Assembly: GCA_949959305.1 (NCBI GenBank)
Contig: CATLJA010000002.1
Location: 1-64,000, forward strand
Reading direction: 5' to 3'
DNA from: an uncultured Oscillibacter sp.
GTDB lineage: Bacteria; Bacillota; Clostridia; Oscillospirales; Oscillospiraceae
DNA: 64,000 bases
Below the pieces are notes generated by a model. The model searched no databases. It was not told the DNA's origin and was given only the letters and a program-made list of their open reading frames with translations. Position numbers and translations under genes: made by a program. This document shows positions 10,302 to 20,835 of the stretch, piece by piece. Numbering within the stretch: position 1 is the first letter of the stretch; each line of letters opens with the position of its first letter.

Positions 10302-10329
10302 AGTATACTCAGCCGCAAAAATTTGTCAA
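10302..10329 (-). promoter_or_regulatory. Putative promoter of the response regulator/kinase operon (TTGACA-16-TATACT on minus strand)
   Basis: Direct reading of the reverse complement. Confidence 0.5.
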
Positions 10330-10431
10330 CACCAGCAAATTCCAGCGGCGCATCCCGCCTTTAAGATGTATCCCCGGACTCAAAGAGGGTCCCTTTGGCA
10401 TAAAAAATTTTTTGATACGGAGGAAAAAACA

Positions 10432-11505
10432 ATGGCAATTCCCGCGACAATGAAGGCCCTGGTGGCCTACGGCAACGGCGACTACCGCTTTGAGAGCGCC
10501 TATCCCACCCCCGCCTGCGGGCCTGACGACATCATCATCAAGACCGAGGGCTGCGGCATCTGCGCCGGGGATCTGAAGTGCATGCACGGCGCGGAGCGGT
10601 TCTGGGGCGGCCAGGGCGCCCCCTCCTGGGTGCGTCCCCCCTTCATCCCAGGCCACGAGTTCCTGGGCCGCGTGGTGGAGGTAGGGGAGAACGTGACGGA
10701 GTACCGGGTGGGCGATCGGCTCACCGCAGACCAGATCGTCCCCTGCGGCAAGTGCCGCTTCTGCAAGTCCGGCCGGTACTGGATGTGCCAGCCCCACGCC
10801 ACCTTCGGCTTCCAGAAGGAGAACAACGGCGGCATGGCCGAGTACGTCCGCTACCCCAAGACCGCCGTGCTCCACCGGGTCCCCGAGGACATGCCCCTGG
10901 ACAAGGCCCTGCTCATCGAGCCCTACGCCTGTGCCAAGCACTGCGTGGACCGGGCTCAAATCACCAACGAGGACGTGGTGGTCCTCTCCGGCGCGGGCAC
11001 CCTGGGCCTGGGCATGGTGACCTATGCCAGGATGCAGAACCCCGCCAGGCTCATTGTCCTGGACATGATGGACCAGCGGCTGGAGAAGGCCAGGGCCTTT
11101 GGCGCGGATCTGACCTGGAACCCCTCCAAGGTGAACGTGGTGGAGGAGATCATGAAGCTCACCGGCGGCTACGGCTGCGATATCTACATCGAGGCCACCG
11201 GCCACCCCTCCTCCGTCACCCAGGGCATGGACATGATCCGGAAGCTGGGCCGGTTTGTGGAGTTCTCTGTGTTCGGCGCGCCCACCACCCTGGACTGGTC
11301 CGTCATCGGCGACGGCAAGGAGCTGGACGTGCTGGGGTCCCATCTCTCCCCCTACTGCTACCCCTTTGTCATTGAGCACATCGCTGACGGCACGCTGAAG
11401 ACCGACGGCATGATCCGCTCCACCTTCCCCCTGGAGGACTGGGAGACCGCCTTCGACTACGCCACCGGAAAACACGGGGACTTCAAGGTGGCCTTCACCT
11501 TCTGA
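10432..11505 (+). CDS. Zinc-binding MDR dehydrogenase (erythritol/L-threitol dehydrogenase-like)
   Basis: EGCGICAGDLKCMHGAERFWGGQGAPSWVRPPFIPGHEFLGRVVEVGE; CGKCRFCKSGRYWMC. Confidence 0.85.
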   Translation: MAIPATMKALVAYGNGDYRFESAYPTPACGPDDIIIKTEGCGICAGDLKCMHGAERFWGGQGAPSWVRPPFIPGHEFLGRVVEVGENVTEYRVGDRLTADQIVPCGKCRFCKSGRYWMCQPHATFGFQKENNGGMAEYVRYPKTAVLHRVPEDMPLDKALLIEPYACAKHCVDRAQITNEDVVVLSGAGTLGLGMVTYARMQNPARLIVLDMMDQRLEKARAFGADLTWNPSKVNVVEEIMKLTGGYGCDIYIEATGHPSSVTQGMDMIRKLGRFVEFSVFGAPTTLDWSVIGDGKELDVLGSHLSPYCYPFVIEHIADGTLKTDGMIRSTFPLEDWETAFDYATGKHGDFKVAFTF

Positions 11506-11545
11506 GGCACCACAAATTTGAGCCAGAAACCGAAAATTAGGAACA

Positions 11546-11574
11546 TTGACAGAGCGGAGCTGGTTTGATAGCAT
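11546..11574 (+). promoter_or_regulatory. Putative promoter TTGACA-17-TAGCAT for the downstream FAD oxidoreductase
   Basis: Direct reading. Confidence 0.5.
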
Positions 11575-11658
11575 AAATATGTACAATCTGCCAATACAGT
11601 GTCCCGCGCAGACCGATTCCCCGCGGGATACGCTGGAATCCGGACGGAGGAGATTACA

Positions 11659-13062
11659 ATGAAGCTGGAAACGCTGCAATACGACGTGGCGGTGATCGGC
11701 GGCGGCCCCGGCGGCCTGCCGGCGGCCATCGCGGCGGCCCGTCAGGGGGCGAGGGTCCTCCTGGTGGAGAAAAACGGCTACCTGGGCGGCAACCTGACCA
11801 TCGGCCTGCCCCTGCTGGGTTATCTGGACAAGGACGGCAACCAGGTGATCCGGGGCATTGCCCAGGAGCTGGTGGACGCGCTGGCGGAGCGGGGGGCGTG
11901 CAGCCCCCACCACTGGTGCCCCATGCACGACTCCGTTACCATCTATGACGACGAGGTGTTCAAGGTGGTGGCCCTGGAGAAGTGCCTGGAGGCGGGGGTG
12001 GAGCTGCTGCTGCACACCCAGGTCATCGGGGCCAACGCGGAAAACGGCCGCCTGAAGTCCGTCACCCTCTTCGGCAAGGGCCGCCGGATGGAGCTGGAGG
12101 CCAGGGTGTTCATCGACGCCACCGGCGACGGGGACGTGGGCTACATGGCCGGGGCCCGGTTCGACATGGGGCAGGCCGGCACCGGCGCTCTCCAGCCCCC
12201 CACCCTCATGTGCACCGTGGAGGGGGTGGAGCTGGAAAAGACCATCGCCTACATCGAGGCCCACCCGGAGCAGATGGTCCTGGCCCCCACCGTCGAGACC
12301 TACCCGGGCTACGACGGCAGCTACCTCCGGTCCAACCCGGACCACCACGTGCTGGTGGGGTTCCGGAAGCTGTTTCTGGAGCTGAAGGACCGGGGCGAGC
12401 TGCCGGTGGACCGGGACACCATGATCTACATCGAGACCCTGACCCCGGGCCGGGTGAACCTGAACTGCACCCGCCACCTGGGCGTGGACGGCAGCGACGT
12501 GCGGGATCTGACCCGGGGGGAGATCGAGGGCCAGATGCAGAACCTGAAGCTCATCGAGGTGCTGCGCCGGCACGTGCCCGGCTTTGAGAACTGCCGGCTG
12601 GTGCGGCTGTATCCCTTCCTGGGCGTCCGGGAGAGCCGCCGCTTCCGCGGCGTGGAGACCCTCACCGAGGCAATGCTCCTGGAGGGCCGGATCGGTGAGG
12701 ACGCGGTGGGCCTGGGGTCCTACATCATCGACATCCACGACGGCGGCGGCAGCGGCACCATCGTCAAGAAGGTCCGGCCCTACGGCCTGCCCTACGGCAT
12801 GTGCGTGTCCCGGGACGTGGACAACCTGATGTTCAGCGGCCGGTGCGCGTCCATGGACGCGGTGGCCCTGTCCTCCTGCCGGGTGATGCCGCCGCTGATG
12901 GCCATGGGCCAGGGGGCCGGCGTGGGCGCGGCCCTGGCGGTCCGGAAGGGCGTGGACCCGGGACAGGTGGACGTGGGGGAGATCCGGGCGGTCCTCCGGG
13001 CGGACGGCGTGATGCTGGAGCCCAGTCCGGAGGCCAGGGAGATGACCTTCCCCGGGGCGTGA
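11659..13062 (+). CDS. FAD-dependent oxidoreductase (PF12831-like), paralogue 2
   Basis: [75 protein letters not shown]. Confidence 0.88.
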   Translation: MKLETLQYDVAVIGGGPGGLPAAIAAARQGARVLLVEKNGYLGGNLTIGLPLLGYLDKDGNQVIRGIAQELVDALAERGACSPHHWCPMHDSVTIYDDEVFKVVALEKCLEAGVELLLHTQVIGANAENGRLKSVTLFGKGRRMELEARVFIDATGDGDVGYMAGARFDMGQAGTGALQPPTLMCTVEGVELEKTIAYIEAHPEQMVLAPTVETYPGYDGSYLRSNPDHHVLVGFRKLFLELKDRGELPVDRDTMIYIETLTPGRVNLNCTRHLGVDGSDVRDLTRGEIEGQMQNLKLIEVLRRHVPGFENCRLVRLYPFLGVRESRRFRGVETLTEAMLLEGRIGEDAVGLGSYIIDIHDGGGSGTIVKKVRPYGLPYGMCVSRDVDNLMFSGRCASMDAVALSSCRVMPPLMAMGQGAGVGAALAVRKGVDPGQVDVGEIRAVLRADGVMLEPSPEAREMTFPGA

Positions 13063-13073
13063 GAGAAGGAACC

Positions 13074-13559
13074 GTGATTACCATCAAATGGACCGCCTCC
13101 GGCTATGCCTACCGGATGGGTGAGCTGCGGCCGGGCCACGGACAGTACATTGACCGGCTCTACCAGTTCGCCCACGTGCCCGAGGACCTGTACGGCTGCC
13201 CCCACATCATGACCCGGGGGGACGACAAGATGCTCCCCGAGGACCAGACCTGCTTCTCCATTGAGACAGACGGGCCCTGTGAGGTCTACGTCCTCTACCC
13301 GGACAAGCAGCCCGTCCTCCCCGGGTGGCTGGAGGCGTACCAGCGGGTGCGGAAAAACGTGACCCGCATGGACTCCCACCCCGACACCCTCAAGGGGTAC
13401 TTCTCCCTGTACAGACGGTCCTTCCCGGCGGGGGAGATCCTCTTTTACGGCAGCTCCCCCCGGGCCATGCTGGCGGAGGACTGGTATGTGGAGACCACAG
13501 GCACCAACTACTGCATGTATTCCGTGTGCGTCCGGGAGAGCCGGACAGCCGCGATGTGA
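13074..13559 (+). CDS. Stand-alone small protein resembling accessory beta-sandwich domains of pectate/rhamnogalacturonan lyases
   Basis: GTG start VITIKWTASGYAYRMG...; VYVLYPDKQPVLPGWLEAYQRV...YFSLYRRSFPAGEILFYGSSPRA resembles the 'VYVAYD..PSWL..F..YRKSFPAGTVTLGG' domain; no catalytic domain attached. Confidence 0.6.
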   Translation: MITIKWTASGYAYRMGELRPGHGQYIDRLYQFAHVPEDLYGCPHIMTRGDDKMLPEDQTCFSIETDGPCEVYVLYPDKQPVLPGWLEAYQRVRKNVTRMDSHPDTLKGYFSLYRRSFPAGEILFYGSSPRAMLAEDWYVETTGTNYCMYSVCVRESRTAAM

Positions 13560-13594
13560 CCGGCGGCCCGGCCGCCGGGAAAGAGAGGACAGCT

Positions 13595-15502
13595 ATGGAA
13601 CGATTTATTCAGGAGACGCCGGTACCCTCCCAGAACCCGCCCGTCCTGCACAGCTATGACGTGGTGGTCATCGGCGGCGGCATGAGCGGACTGTGCGCGG
13701 CCATCGCCTCCGCCCGGCAGGGGGCCAGCACGGTGCTGGTCCAGGACCGGGGGGTGTTCGGCGGCAACGCCAGCTCCGAGATGCGCATGCACATCTCCGG
13801 CGCGTCCTGCCACTGGGGCAAGAAGAACGCCTCCGAGACCGGCATCCTCATGGAGCTCCAGCTGGAGAACAAGTATCTCAACGACAGCTACAACTACTCC
13901 ATCTGGGACGGGGTCCTCTGGTCCGCCGCCCTGGAGACAAAAAACCTGACCGTCTTCATGAACACCACCATGGAGCGGGTCCACTCCGACGGGAAGGCGA
14001 TCCAGGGTGTGGACTGCTACCAGATGACCACCGAGCGCCGGCTGCGGCTGGTGGGGGACGTCTACCTGGACTGCACCGGCAACGGTACACTGGGCTACTT
14101 CGCCGGCGCGGCCTACGCCATTGGCCGGGAGGGCCGGGCGGCCTACGGCGAGAAGGACGCGCCGGAGGTCCCCGACGGCGAGACCATGGGCAACACCATC
14201 TACTTTGTGGCCGAGGACCGGGGCCGCCCGGTGAAGTTCACCAAGCCCTCCTGGGCCTACACCTTCGACGAGAGCGACTTCGTCCACCGCTACCACGGGG
14301 ACATCGTGGTCTACCACGACGCGGACGACGTGGTGGTGCTCAAGCCCGGCGAGGACTACGCGGACCACGCGGACCAGCTGGTGGAGAAGTACGACGTGAA
14401 GTCCGGCTACTGGTGGATCGAGCTGGGGGGCGACTGGAAGGACATTATCGGGCAGGCGGAGGAGATCCGCTGGGAGCTCTACCGCACCATCTACGGCGTG
14501 TGGGACCACATCAAGAACGGTGGGGACCACGGGGCGGAGAACTACGAGCTGGTGTGGGTGGGCAACCTGCCCGGCACCCGGGAGAGCCGCCGCCTGCTGG
14601 GGGACCACATCCTCACGGAGCAGGAGATCCTGGCCAACGCCCGGCATCCGGACGCGGTGGCCTACGGCGGCTGGCCCATGGACGAGCACGTGGCCCCGGG
14701 GTTCCGGGCCAAGGGGGCCATCCCCTCCCGGGTGCGCAGCTTCCCGGGACTGTACACCATCCCCTACGGCTGCTACTGCTCCGCCAATATCTCCAATCTG
14801 ATGATGGCCGGGCGGAACATCAGCGCCTCCAAGCTGGCCATGGGCTCCACCCGGGTGATGGCCACCTGCGCCGTGGGCGGCGAGGCCGCCGGCACCGCCG
14901 CCGCCATGGCCTCCCGGCTGGGTCTCACCCCCCGGGCCTTCGGCCAGACCCACATGGCGGAGCTCCAGCAGGAGCTGCTGAAAAACGACTGCTACATCCC
15001 CGGCCTGCGCAATCAGGACCCGGAGGATCTGGCCCCCAGGGCCCGGGTCTCCGCCTCCTCCCAGCAGCCGGGCTATGAGGCCGGTCAGGTCCTCAGCGGC
15101 ATCGCCCGCACGGAGGAGGGGGGAGAGGTCAACCTCTGGCGCTCCCAGGCCATGGGACCGGAGGGGGAGCGGCTGCGGCTGGACTGGAGCGAGCCTGTCT
15201 CCATCGGCCAGGTCCGGCTGACCCTGGACCCGGACCTCTCCGAGGAGCGGTGCATCTCCGTGTCCAAGGCGTTTCTGGACAAGGAGCCGGTGGGCGTGCC
15301 GGTCACGCTGCTGCGGGACTACACCCTCACCGCCTACCGGGAGGGCAAGGCCGTCTGGAGCCGGCGGGTGGAGGGCAACTACCAGCGCCTGAACGTGCTG
15401 GATCTGCCCCAGGCGGTGGAGGCCGACTGTCTGGAGCTCCATGTCCAGGCCACCAACGGCTGCCCGGAGGCCCGGGTGTTCGAGGTGCGGGTCTACGGGT
15501 AG
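13595..15502 (+). CDS. FAD-dependent oxidoreductase (PF12831-like) with C-terminal discoidin/CBM-like region, paralogue 3 (long form)
   Basis: YDVVVIGGGMSGLCAAIASARQGASTVLVQDRGVFGGNASSEMRMHISGASCHWGKKNASETGI; C-terminal WRSQ...LRLDWSEPVSIGQVRLTLDPDLS...LHVQATNGCPEARVFEVRVYG. Confidence 0.88.
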   Translation: MERFIQETPVPSQNPPVLHSYDVVVIGGGMSGLCAAIASARQGASTVLVQDRGVFGGNASSEMRMHISGASCHWGKKNASETGILMELQLENKYLNDSYNYSIWDGVLWSAALETKNLTVFMNTTMERVHSDGKAIQGVDCYQMTTERRLRLVGDVYLDCTGNGTLGYFAGAAYAIGREGRAAYGEKDAPEVPDGETMGNTIYFVAEDRGRPVKFTKPSWAYTFDESDFVHRYHGDIVVYHDADDVVVLKPGEDYADHADQLVEKYDVKSGYWWIELGGDWKDIIGQAEEIRWELYRTIYGVWDHIKNGGDHGAENYELVWVGNLPGTRESRRLLGDHILTEQEILANARHPDAVAYGGWPMDEHVAPGFRAKGAIPSRVRSFPGLYTIPYGCYCSANISNLMMAGRNISASKLAMGSTRVMATCAVGGEAAGTAAAMASRLGLTPRAFGQTHMAELQQELLKNDCYIPGLRNQDPEDLAPRARVSASSQQPGYEAGQVLSGIARTEEGGEVNLWRSQAMGPEGERLRLDWSEPVSIGQVRLTLDPDLSEERCISVSKAFLDKEPVGVPVTLLRDYTLTAYREGKAVWSRRVEGNYQRLNVLDLPQAVEADCLELHVQATNGCPEARVFEVRVYG

Positions 15503-15571
15503 ACGGACAAAAACGTTCTGCTTTGCCTCTGTTTCAGCCTGTTTTCCGGGCTTTTGTGATCGGCTCATTCA

Positions 15572-15621
15572 CCCCGGAGGGGACCGGCGCGGGTACTGCT
15601 CCCGCCCGGTCCCCTCCGGGG
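15572..15621. terminator. Very strong intergenic hairpin (terminator/attenuator-like, no T tract)
   Basis: ccccggaggggaccggcgcggg-tactgct-cccgcccggtcccctccgggg. Confidence 0.6.
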
Positions 15622-15796
15622 ATTATGTGTATATTGCATAAAAATTGTCTCCAATTTTCTACAGATATATTATTATTCCACAAAAAAGAACATCGGATTG
15701 AAAAAACGGAATATTTACGCGGCCTGCTTTTGGTGATACCATAAGCTCATAAAACAGGAAAGCGTAAGACGCTCTCCGAAGGAAAGGAGAGACCCC

Positions 15797-16783
15797 ATGA
15801 AAACACCTCCCGCCACCGCACTGACCGGCAGAGCGTCCCCCGGCGCCGTACTGGCGAAAAAGCTCACCAGCTTCGGGAACTATCTGCGCCAGCATTGGAC
15901 ACTGTATCTGATGCTGATCCCGGGCTTGTTCTTCCTCTTCATCTACAAGCTCCTGCCCCTCTACGGCCTGCAGATCGCCTTCAAGGACTACAAGATCTTT
16001 GCCGCCGGGGACCCCTGGAGCGCCATCGCGGCCAGCGAATGGTGTGGCTTTGAGCACTTTGCCAAGCTCTTCGGCAGCTCCCAGTTTACCAAGGTGCTGA
16101 CCAACACCCTGGTCATCAACGGGCTGAAAATCCTCTGGCTGTTCCCCATCCCTATCATCTGCGCCATCCTGCTCAACGAGATTCGCCAGAAGATCTACCA
16201 GAAGCTGTGCCAGACCCTGATCTATGTGCCCTACTTCTTCTCCTGGGTGCTGATCTTCGGCATTTTCTACTCCCTGCTGGGGTCCTACGGCATTGTCAAC
16301 AACATCATCGCCTCTCTGGGCGGCAGCCGGGTGGGCTTTTTCAGCGATCAGAGCGTCTTTCGCAGCGTCCTGGTGTTCACCGAGGGCTGGAAGGAGATCG
16401 GCTACAACACCATTATCTATCTGGCGGCCATCACCGGCATCGACGTCACCCTCTACGAGGCGGCCCGCATGGACGGGGCCAACAAGTTCAAGCAGATCTG
16501 GCACATCACCATGCCCGGCCTTCTGCCCACCATCGTCCTCATGCTCATCATGAAGGTGGGATACATCCTGACCACCGGCTTCGAGCAGATCCTGGTGTTC
16601 TACAGCCCGGCGGTTTACGACGTGGCGGATATCATCGAAACCTATGTCTACCGCATCGGCATGGGCCAGGCGGATTTCTCCCTGGCCACGGCCCTGGGCC
16701 TGTTCAACGCGGTGGTGGCCTTTGTTCTCATCGTGGGCGCCAATACCGTCAGCAAGAAGACGCTGGGCCGCAGCATCTGGTAA
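15797..16783 (+). CDS. Sugar ABC transporter permease (LplB/YtpO-type)
   Basis: MLIPGLFFLFIYKLLPLYGLQIAFKDYKIF; EAARMDGANKFKQIWHITMPGLLPTIVLMLIMKVG. Confidence 0.93.
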   Translation: MKTPPATALTGRASPGAVLAKKLTSFGNYLRQHWTLYLMLIPGLFFLFIYKLLPLYGLQIAFKDYKIFAAGDPWSAIAASEWCGFEHFAKLFGSSQFTKVLTNTLVINGLKILWLFPIPIICAILLNEIRQKIYQKLCQTLIYVPYFFSWVLIFGIFYSLLGSYGIVNNIIASLGGSRVGFFSDQSVFRSVLVFTEGWKEIGYNTIIYLAAITGIDVTLYEAARMDGANKFKQIWHITMPGLLPTIVLMLIMKVGYILTTGFEQILVFYSPAVYDVADIIETYVYRIGMGQADFSLATALGLFNAVVAFVLIVGANTVSKKTLGRSIW

Positions 16784-16795
16784 GGAGGATGTGAG

Positions 16796-17692
16796 ATGAA
16801 GAAAAAGAAAAGCACCGGCATCGCCCTGGACGCCAGCGAAAAGTTCGTCTCCGGCCTTGCCTACGTCCTCATGACCCTCTTCGCCCTGTGCGCCATCCTC
16901 CCCTGCCTCCACGTGGTCAGCAAGGCCTTCAGCAAGGGCACCTACGTCACAGCAGGTCTGGTGAACTTCTGGCCCAAGGGCTTCCAGCTGGAGACCATCC
17001 AGTACATCCTCTTTCAGACAGACTTCTTCAACGCCCTGAAAAACACCCTCATCGTCACCGGCGTGGGCACCCTCATCAGCCTCTTCACCAGCATCACCAC
17101 CGCCTACCCCCTCTCCAAGCCCGCCTTCCGGGGCCGGAAGGTCATCACGCTGCTGTACGTGTTCAGCATGGTGTTTTTCGGCGGTATGATCCCCGCCTAC
17201 ATGGTGGTGCGGATGCTGGGCATCCTGGACACCTACGCGGCCATGATCCTGCCCTTTGCCATTGTGCAGTTCAATATGTTCATTGTGAAGAACTACTTCG
17301 AGGGCCTGCCGGAGATCATCGAGGAGTCCGCCCGCATCGACGGAGCCGGGGATCTGCGCATTCTGGTGTCCATCGTCTGCCCCATGTCCACCCCCGTCAT
17401 CGCCACGGTGGCCCTGCTCTACGCCATCAACTACTGGAACAACTACTTCCACGCCATGATGTATACCCAGTCCCCCTCCATGCAGACACTACAGGTATAC
17501 CTCTACAACCTGATCCAGAGCGGCTCCGGCTACCTGGAGAACATGGCCGGCGGCACCCTGACCACCAACATCACCCCCGAGGGGCTGACGGCGGCGGCGG
17601 TCACCCTGTCCATCATCCCCATCATCGCCCTCTACCCCTTTGTCCAGCGCTTCCTCATCAAGGGCATCACCATCGGCTCCGTGAAGGGCTGA
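16796..17692 (+). CDS. Carbohydrate ABC transporter permease (LplC-type)
   Basis: EESARIDGAGDLRILVSIVCPMSTPVIATVALLYAINYWNNYFHAMMY. Confidence 0.93.
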   Translation: MKKKKSTGIALDASEKFVSGLAYVLMTLFALCAILPCLHVVSKAFSKGTYVTAGLVNFWPKGFQLETIQYILFQTDFFNALKNTLIVTGVGTLISLFTSITTAYPLSKPAFRGRKVITLLYVFSMVFFGGMIPAYMVVRMLGILDTYAAMILPFAIVQFNMFIVKNYFEGLPEIIEESARIDGAGDLRILVSIVCPMSTPVIATVALLYAINYWNNYFHAMMYTQSPSMQTLQVYLYNLIQSGSGYLENMAGGTLTTNITPEGLTAAAVTLSIIPIIALYPFVQRFLIKGITIGSVKG

Positions 17693-17755
17693 CGCCTCGT
17701 CTTTTAACCGCCACATCCGGCGGAGAAGAAAATATATAAAAAGGAGAAACGAACC

Positions 17756-19342
17756 ATGAAAAAGCCACTTGCACTGCTCCTCAGTCTGCTGATGCTGTTT
17801 TCGCTGACTGCCTGCGGCGGGGGCGGCAATAATCAGCCCGCCTCCGACGGCAATCAGTCCACCGAAGCGCCCAGCGGCGACAAGCAGACAGGCGGAACCA
17901 CTGTTCCCGAGCTGAAGGGGCCCGGCAACGTCACCCTCAAGCGCCTGGGCTATAACGCGGCCTTTGATCCCAACAACGACATCAACGCGGACGTGCTCAA
18001 GCAGTCCACGGGCTACGATGTGGAGTACTTCATGCTCCCCTCGGAGAATGCGGATGAGAAGCTGCTCATGGACATCTCTGGCGGAGCAAACTACGACAGC
18101 ATCAATATTTCCATCAACCAGTGGCGTACATTAGTATCCCAAGGTGCGCTCCAGCCCCTGGACGATGCGTTGGAGGCCTATGGCCAGGACGTTCTGGCGG
18201 GTAACTCTGAAAATGTATGGAATGCCCTGCGGGGAGATGACGGCCACATCTACGGCGTGCCCTACATGTACCCCCACTCCCATGAAATCGCCGCCTTCAT
18301 GGTAGCCCGCATGGACCTGCTGAAGGCCGCCGGCATCAACGAGGTTCCCACCACCATTGACGAGTTCTATGACTGTCTGGTGACCCTTAAACAGCACTAC
18401 GGCGATGAGTACGTCATCCTGGCCGGCCCCTATTTGCCTAACTCCGAGGCCAACGAGAACTGGGTCATCCCCAAGACCATCGCCTGCGCCTTCGGCATCT
18501 ACAACGACTGGATGGTAGATGAGAACGGCAAGGTCTATTACATGACCGAGGCGCCTAAATTCGCCGAGATGGTTGAGTTCCTGACCAAGCTGTACAACGA
18601 GGGCCTCATTGACCCCGACTGGGCCATCAACACCGAGTCCACCCTGAAGGAGAAATTCACCTCCGGCAAGGCCATCATCACCTGCGGCAACCGTGCCCTG
18701 GCCGACTTCTGCTCCGCCGCCCTCATTGAGAACCTGAACCTGAGCTGGGACGATCTGGCCTATATCTCCGCCCTGAAGGGGGCTGACGGTACCTGCACGT
18801 ATCAGAGCACGGAGGCCATCGGCTGGATCTCCTGCGTACCCAGATCCTCTGAAAATCTGGCCGATGTGGTGAACTGGTGGAATTTAAGGGTAAAGGATCA
18901 GCTGTTCATCACAATTGGCGAGGAGGGCGTCCACTTCAATTACGATGAAGATGGAGAAATCGAACCGATCAACCCCATCTTCGCTGAGGAGCGGGGCAAC
19001 TCCTACTGGTATCTGGATGTAACCGACCAGAAGGCATATGAATTCCAGTGGCCCTCCCGGGTGCGCAAATCCGAGGGACAGTGGCACTCCTTCTCTGCGG
19101 TGACCATGGACGCGGACCAGAGCATCTTTGTGCCCAACACCTTCGCCTTCATGCCCGCCAAGGAGAATTACGCCAAGTACAACACCGCTATTTTCAATGA
19201 TCTGCAGGATTATATCACCCAGGTCATGTCCGGCACCCGCACCATCAACGATCTGGACACATTCATGTCCGACTGGACCAACGCCGGCGGCGAGAGCGTG
19301 CGGGGCGATCTCCAGGGCTGGTACGACGAGTTCTACAAATAA
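17756..19342 (+). CDS. Extracellular solute-binding lipoprotein of the LplBC-type ABC importer
   Basis: Lipobox LLMLFSLTACGGGG; SBP family 1-like architecture; downstream of two permeases. Confidence 0.9.
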   Translation: MKKPLALLLSLLMLFSLTACGGGGNNQPASDGNQSTEAPSGDKQTGGTTVPELKGPGNVTLKRLGYNAAFDPNNDINADVLKQSTGYDVEYFMLPSENADEKLLMDISGGANYDSINISINQWRTLVSQGALQPLDDALEAYGQDVLAGNSENVWNALRGDDGHIYGVPYMYPHSHEIAAFMVARMDLLKAAGINEVPTTIDEFYDCLVTLKQHYGDEYVILAGPYLPNSEANENWVIPKTIACAFGIYNDWMVDENGKVYYMTEAPKFAEMVEFLTKLYNEGLIDPDWAINTESTLKEKFTSGKAIITCGNRALADFCSAALIENLNLSWDDLAYISALKGADGTCTYQSTEAIGWISCVPRSSENLADVVNWWNLRVKDQLFITIGEEGVHFNYDEDGEIEPINPIFAEERGNSYWYLDVTDQKAYEFQWPSRVRKSEGQWHSFSAVTMDADQSIFVPNTFAFMPAKENYAKYNTAIFNDLQDYITQVMSGTRTINDLDTFMSDWTNAGGESVRGDLQGWYDEFYK

Positions 19343-19368
19343 TCCATTGCTGCTCGCTATCATGAGAG

Positions 19369-19394
19369 GGCGGGATCTCTCCCGAGATCCCGCC
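19369..19394. terminator. Intercistronic hairpin after SBP gene (attenuator/mRNA stabiliser candidate)
   Basis: ggcgggatct-N6-agatcccgcc. Confidence 0.5.
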
Positions 19395-19422
19395 TTCTCC
19401 CAAAACAAGGAGGAAACTTCCA

Positions 19423-20793
19423 ATGTCCGTTACATTTCAGCAGGAGCTGCCCATCTATAAAGAGGTGGACGTGCTGGTGGCCGGCGCGGGTCCGGCAGGC
19501 GTGGGCGCGGCCGTGGCCGCCGCCAGAAACGGCGCAGACACCCTGGTTATCGAGGCCAACGGCTGCGTGGGCGGCATGGCCACCATGGGCGGCGTGGGCC
19601 CCTTCATGACCAGCTATGACGCCAACCACGAGAACATGATTATCCGGGGCGTATTTGAGGAGCTGGTAGAGCGGATGGTGGCCATGGGCGGGGCCATCCA
19701 CCCGGGAGAGGTCCACAACGAGGAGCCCCACTCCAGCTTCTACCGCCTGGGCCACAACAACGTGGGTCCCTTTGACCAGGAGGCCTTCAAGCTGGCGGCC
19801 TCCCGCATGATCCGGGAGGCCGGGGCGGCGCTGCTGCTGCACACCCAGTTCATCGCCGTGCTCAAGGAGGGGGACCGCATCGGCGGCGTGGTGATCGCCA
19901 ACAAGGACGGGCTGAGCGTGGTCCGGGCCAAGGTGGTGGTGGACTGCACCGGCGACGCCGACGTGGCCGCCCGGGCGGGATGCCCCTATGTGGTGGGCAG
20001 CGAGGAGGACGGCAACATCCAGCCCGCCTCCCTGTTCCTCCGGCTCTACAATGTGGACACGCCCCGGGTGGCGGAGCACATGGCCCAGCACCGGGAGGAG
20101 ATCCGGCCCTTCTACGGCCCCTACAGCTGGCTCATCCGGGAGCGGCCCCAGGCCTGGGGCGACATTCCCCGGGCAGAGGTGGGCGTGTTCGCCGACGTGC
20201 AGGAGGGGGAGTACCGGCTGAACGTGACCCGGGTGCTGGACGTGGACGGCACCAAGGCGGAGGATCTGACCCGGGCGGAGCTGGAGGGCCTGGAGCAGGC
20301 CCACAAGGTGTTCCGGTTCATGCGGGAGAACGCCGTGGGCTTTGAGAACGCCCGCATGATCGGCACCGCCGCCACCATCGGCATCCGGGAGACCCGGCAC
20401 ATCCGGGGTGAGTACCGGCTGACCGGGGAGGAGGTGGCCGCGTGCAGGGTGCCGGAGGGGACCATCGCCGTCATGGCCACCAATATGGACACCCACAACA
20501 GGGATAACCCCGGGGGGTCCTTCATTGTCCCCACCGCCGGCCCCTACTTCGGCGTTCCCTACCTGTGTCTGGTGCCCAAGGGCGCGGACAACCTGCTGGT
20601 GGCGGGCCGGGCCATCTCCGCCGACGCCCTGGCGGGCTCCGCCGTGCGCATGATGCCCAGCTGCATGGCCTTCGGACAGGCCGCCGGCGTAGCCGCCGCC
20701 ATGGCGGCCGCGGCGGACATACCGCCCCGGGACGTGGACGTGGCCGCCCTGCGCCGGAAGCTGACGGACCAGGGCGCGTTTGTGGGGGACTGA
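19423..20793 (+). CDS. FAD-dependent oxidoreductase (PF12831-like), paralogue 4
   Basis: VDVLVAGAGPAGVGAAVAAARNGADTLVIEANGCVGGMATMGGVGPF; NLLVAGRAISADALAGSAVRMMPSCMAFGQAAGVAAAM. Confidence 0.88.
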   Translation: MSVTFQQELPIYKEVDVLVAGAGPAGVGAAVAAARNGADTLVIEANGCVGGMATMGGVGPFMTSYDANHENMIIRGVFEELVERMVAMGGAIHPGEVHNEEPHSSFYRLGHNNVGPFDQEAFKLAASRMIREAGAALLLHTQFIAVLKEGDRIGGVVIANKDGLSVVRAKVVVDCTGDADVAARAGCPYVVGSEEDGNIQPASLFLRLYNVDTPRVAEHMAQHREEIRPFYGPYSWLIRERPQAWGDIPRAEVGVFADVQEGEYRLNVTRVLDVDGTKAEDLTRAELEGLEQAHKVFRFMRENAVGFENARMIGTAATIGIRETRHIRGEYRLTGEEVAACRVPEGTIAVMATNMDTHNRDNPGGSFIVPTAGPYFGVPYLCLVPKGADNLLVAGRAISADALAGSAVRMMPSCMAFGQAAGVAAAMAAAADIPPRDVDVAALRRKLTDQGAFVGD

Positions 20794-20835
20794 GCGGCTG
20801 TATGCACAGCTGAAAACCTGACAGGAGGATCCATC

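Noticed and set aside
10309-12738. 809-aa minus-strand ORF over the MDR and FAD oxidoreductase genes
   Set aside because: Antisense artefact; plus strand carries clear MDR and FAD-binding motifs.
13508-15568. 686-aa minus-strand ORF
   Set aside because: Antisense to FAD oxidoreductase paralogue 3; His/Gly/Val-rich composition with no recognisable domain.
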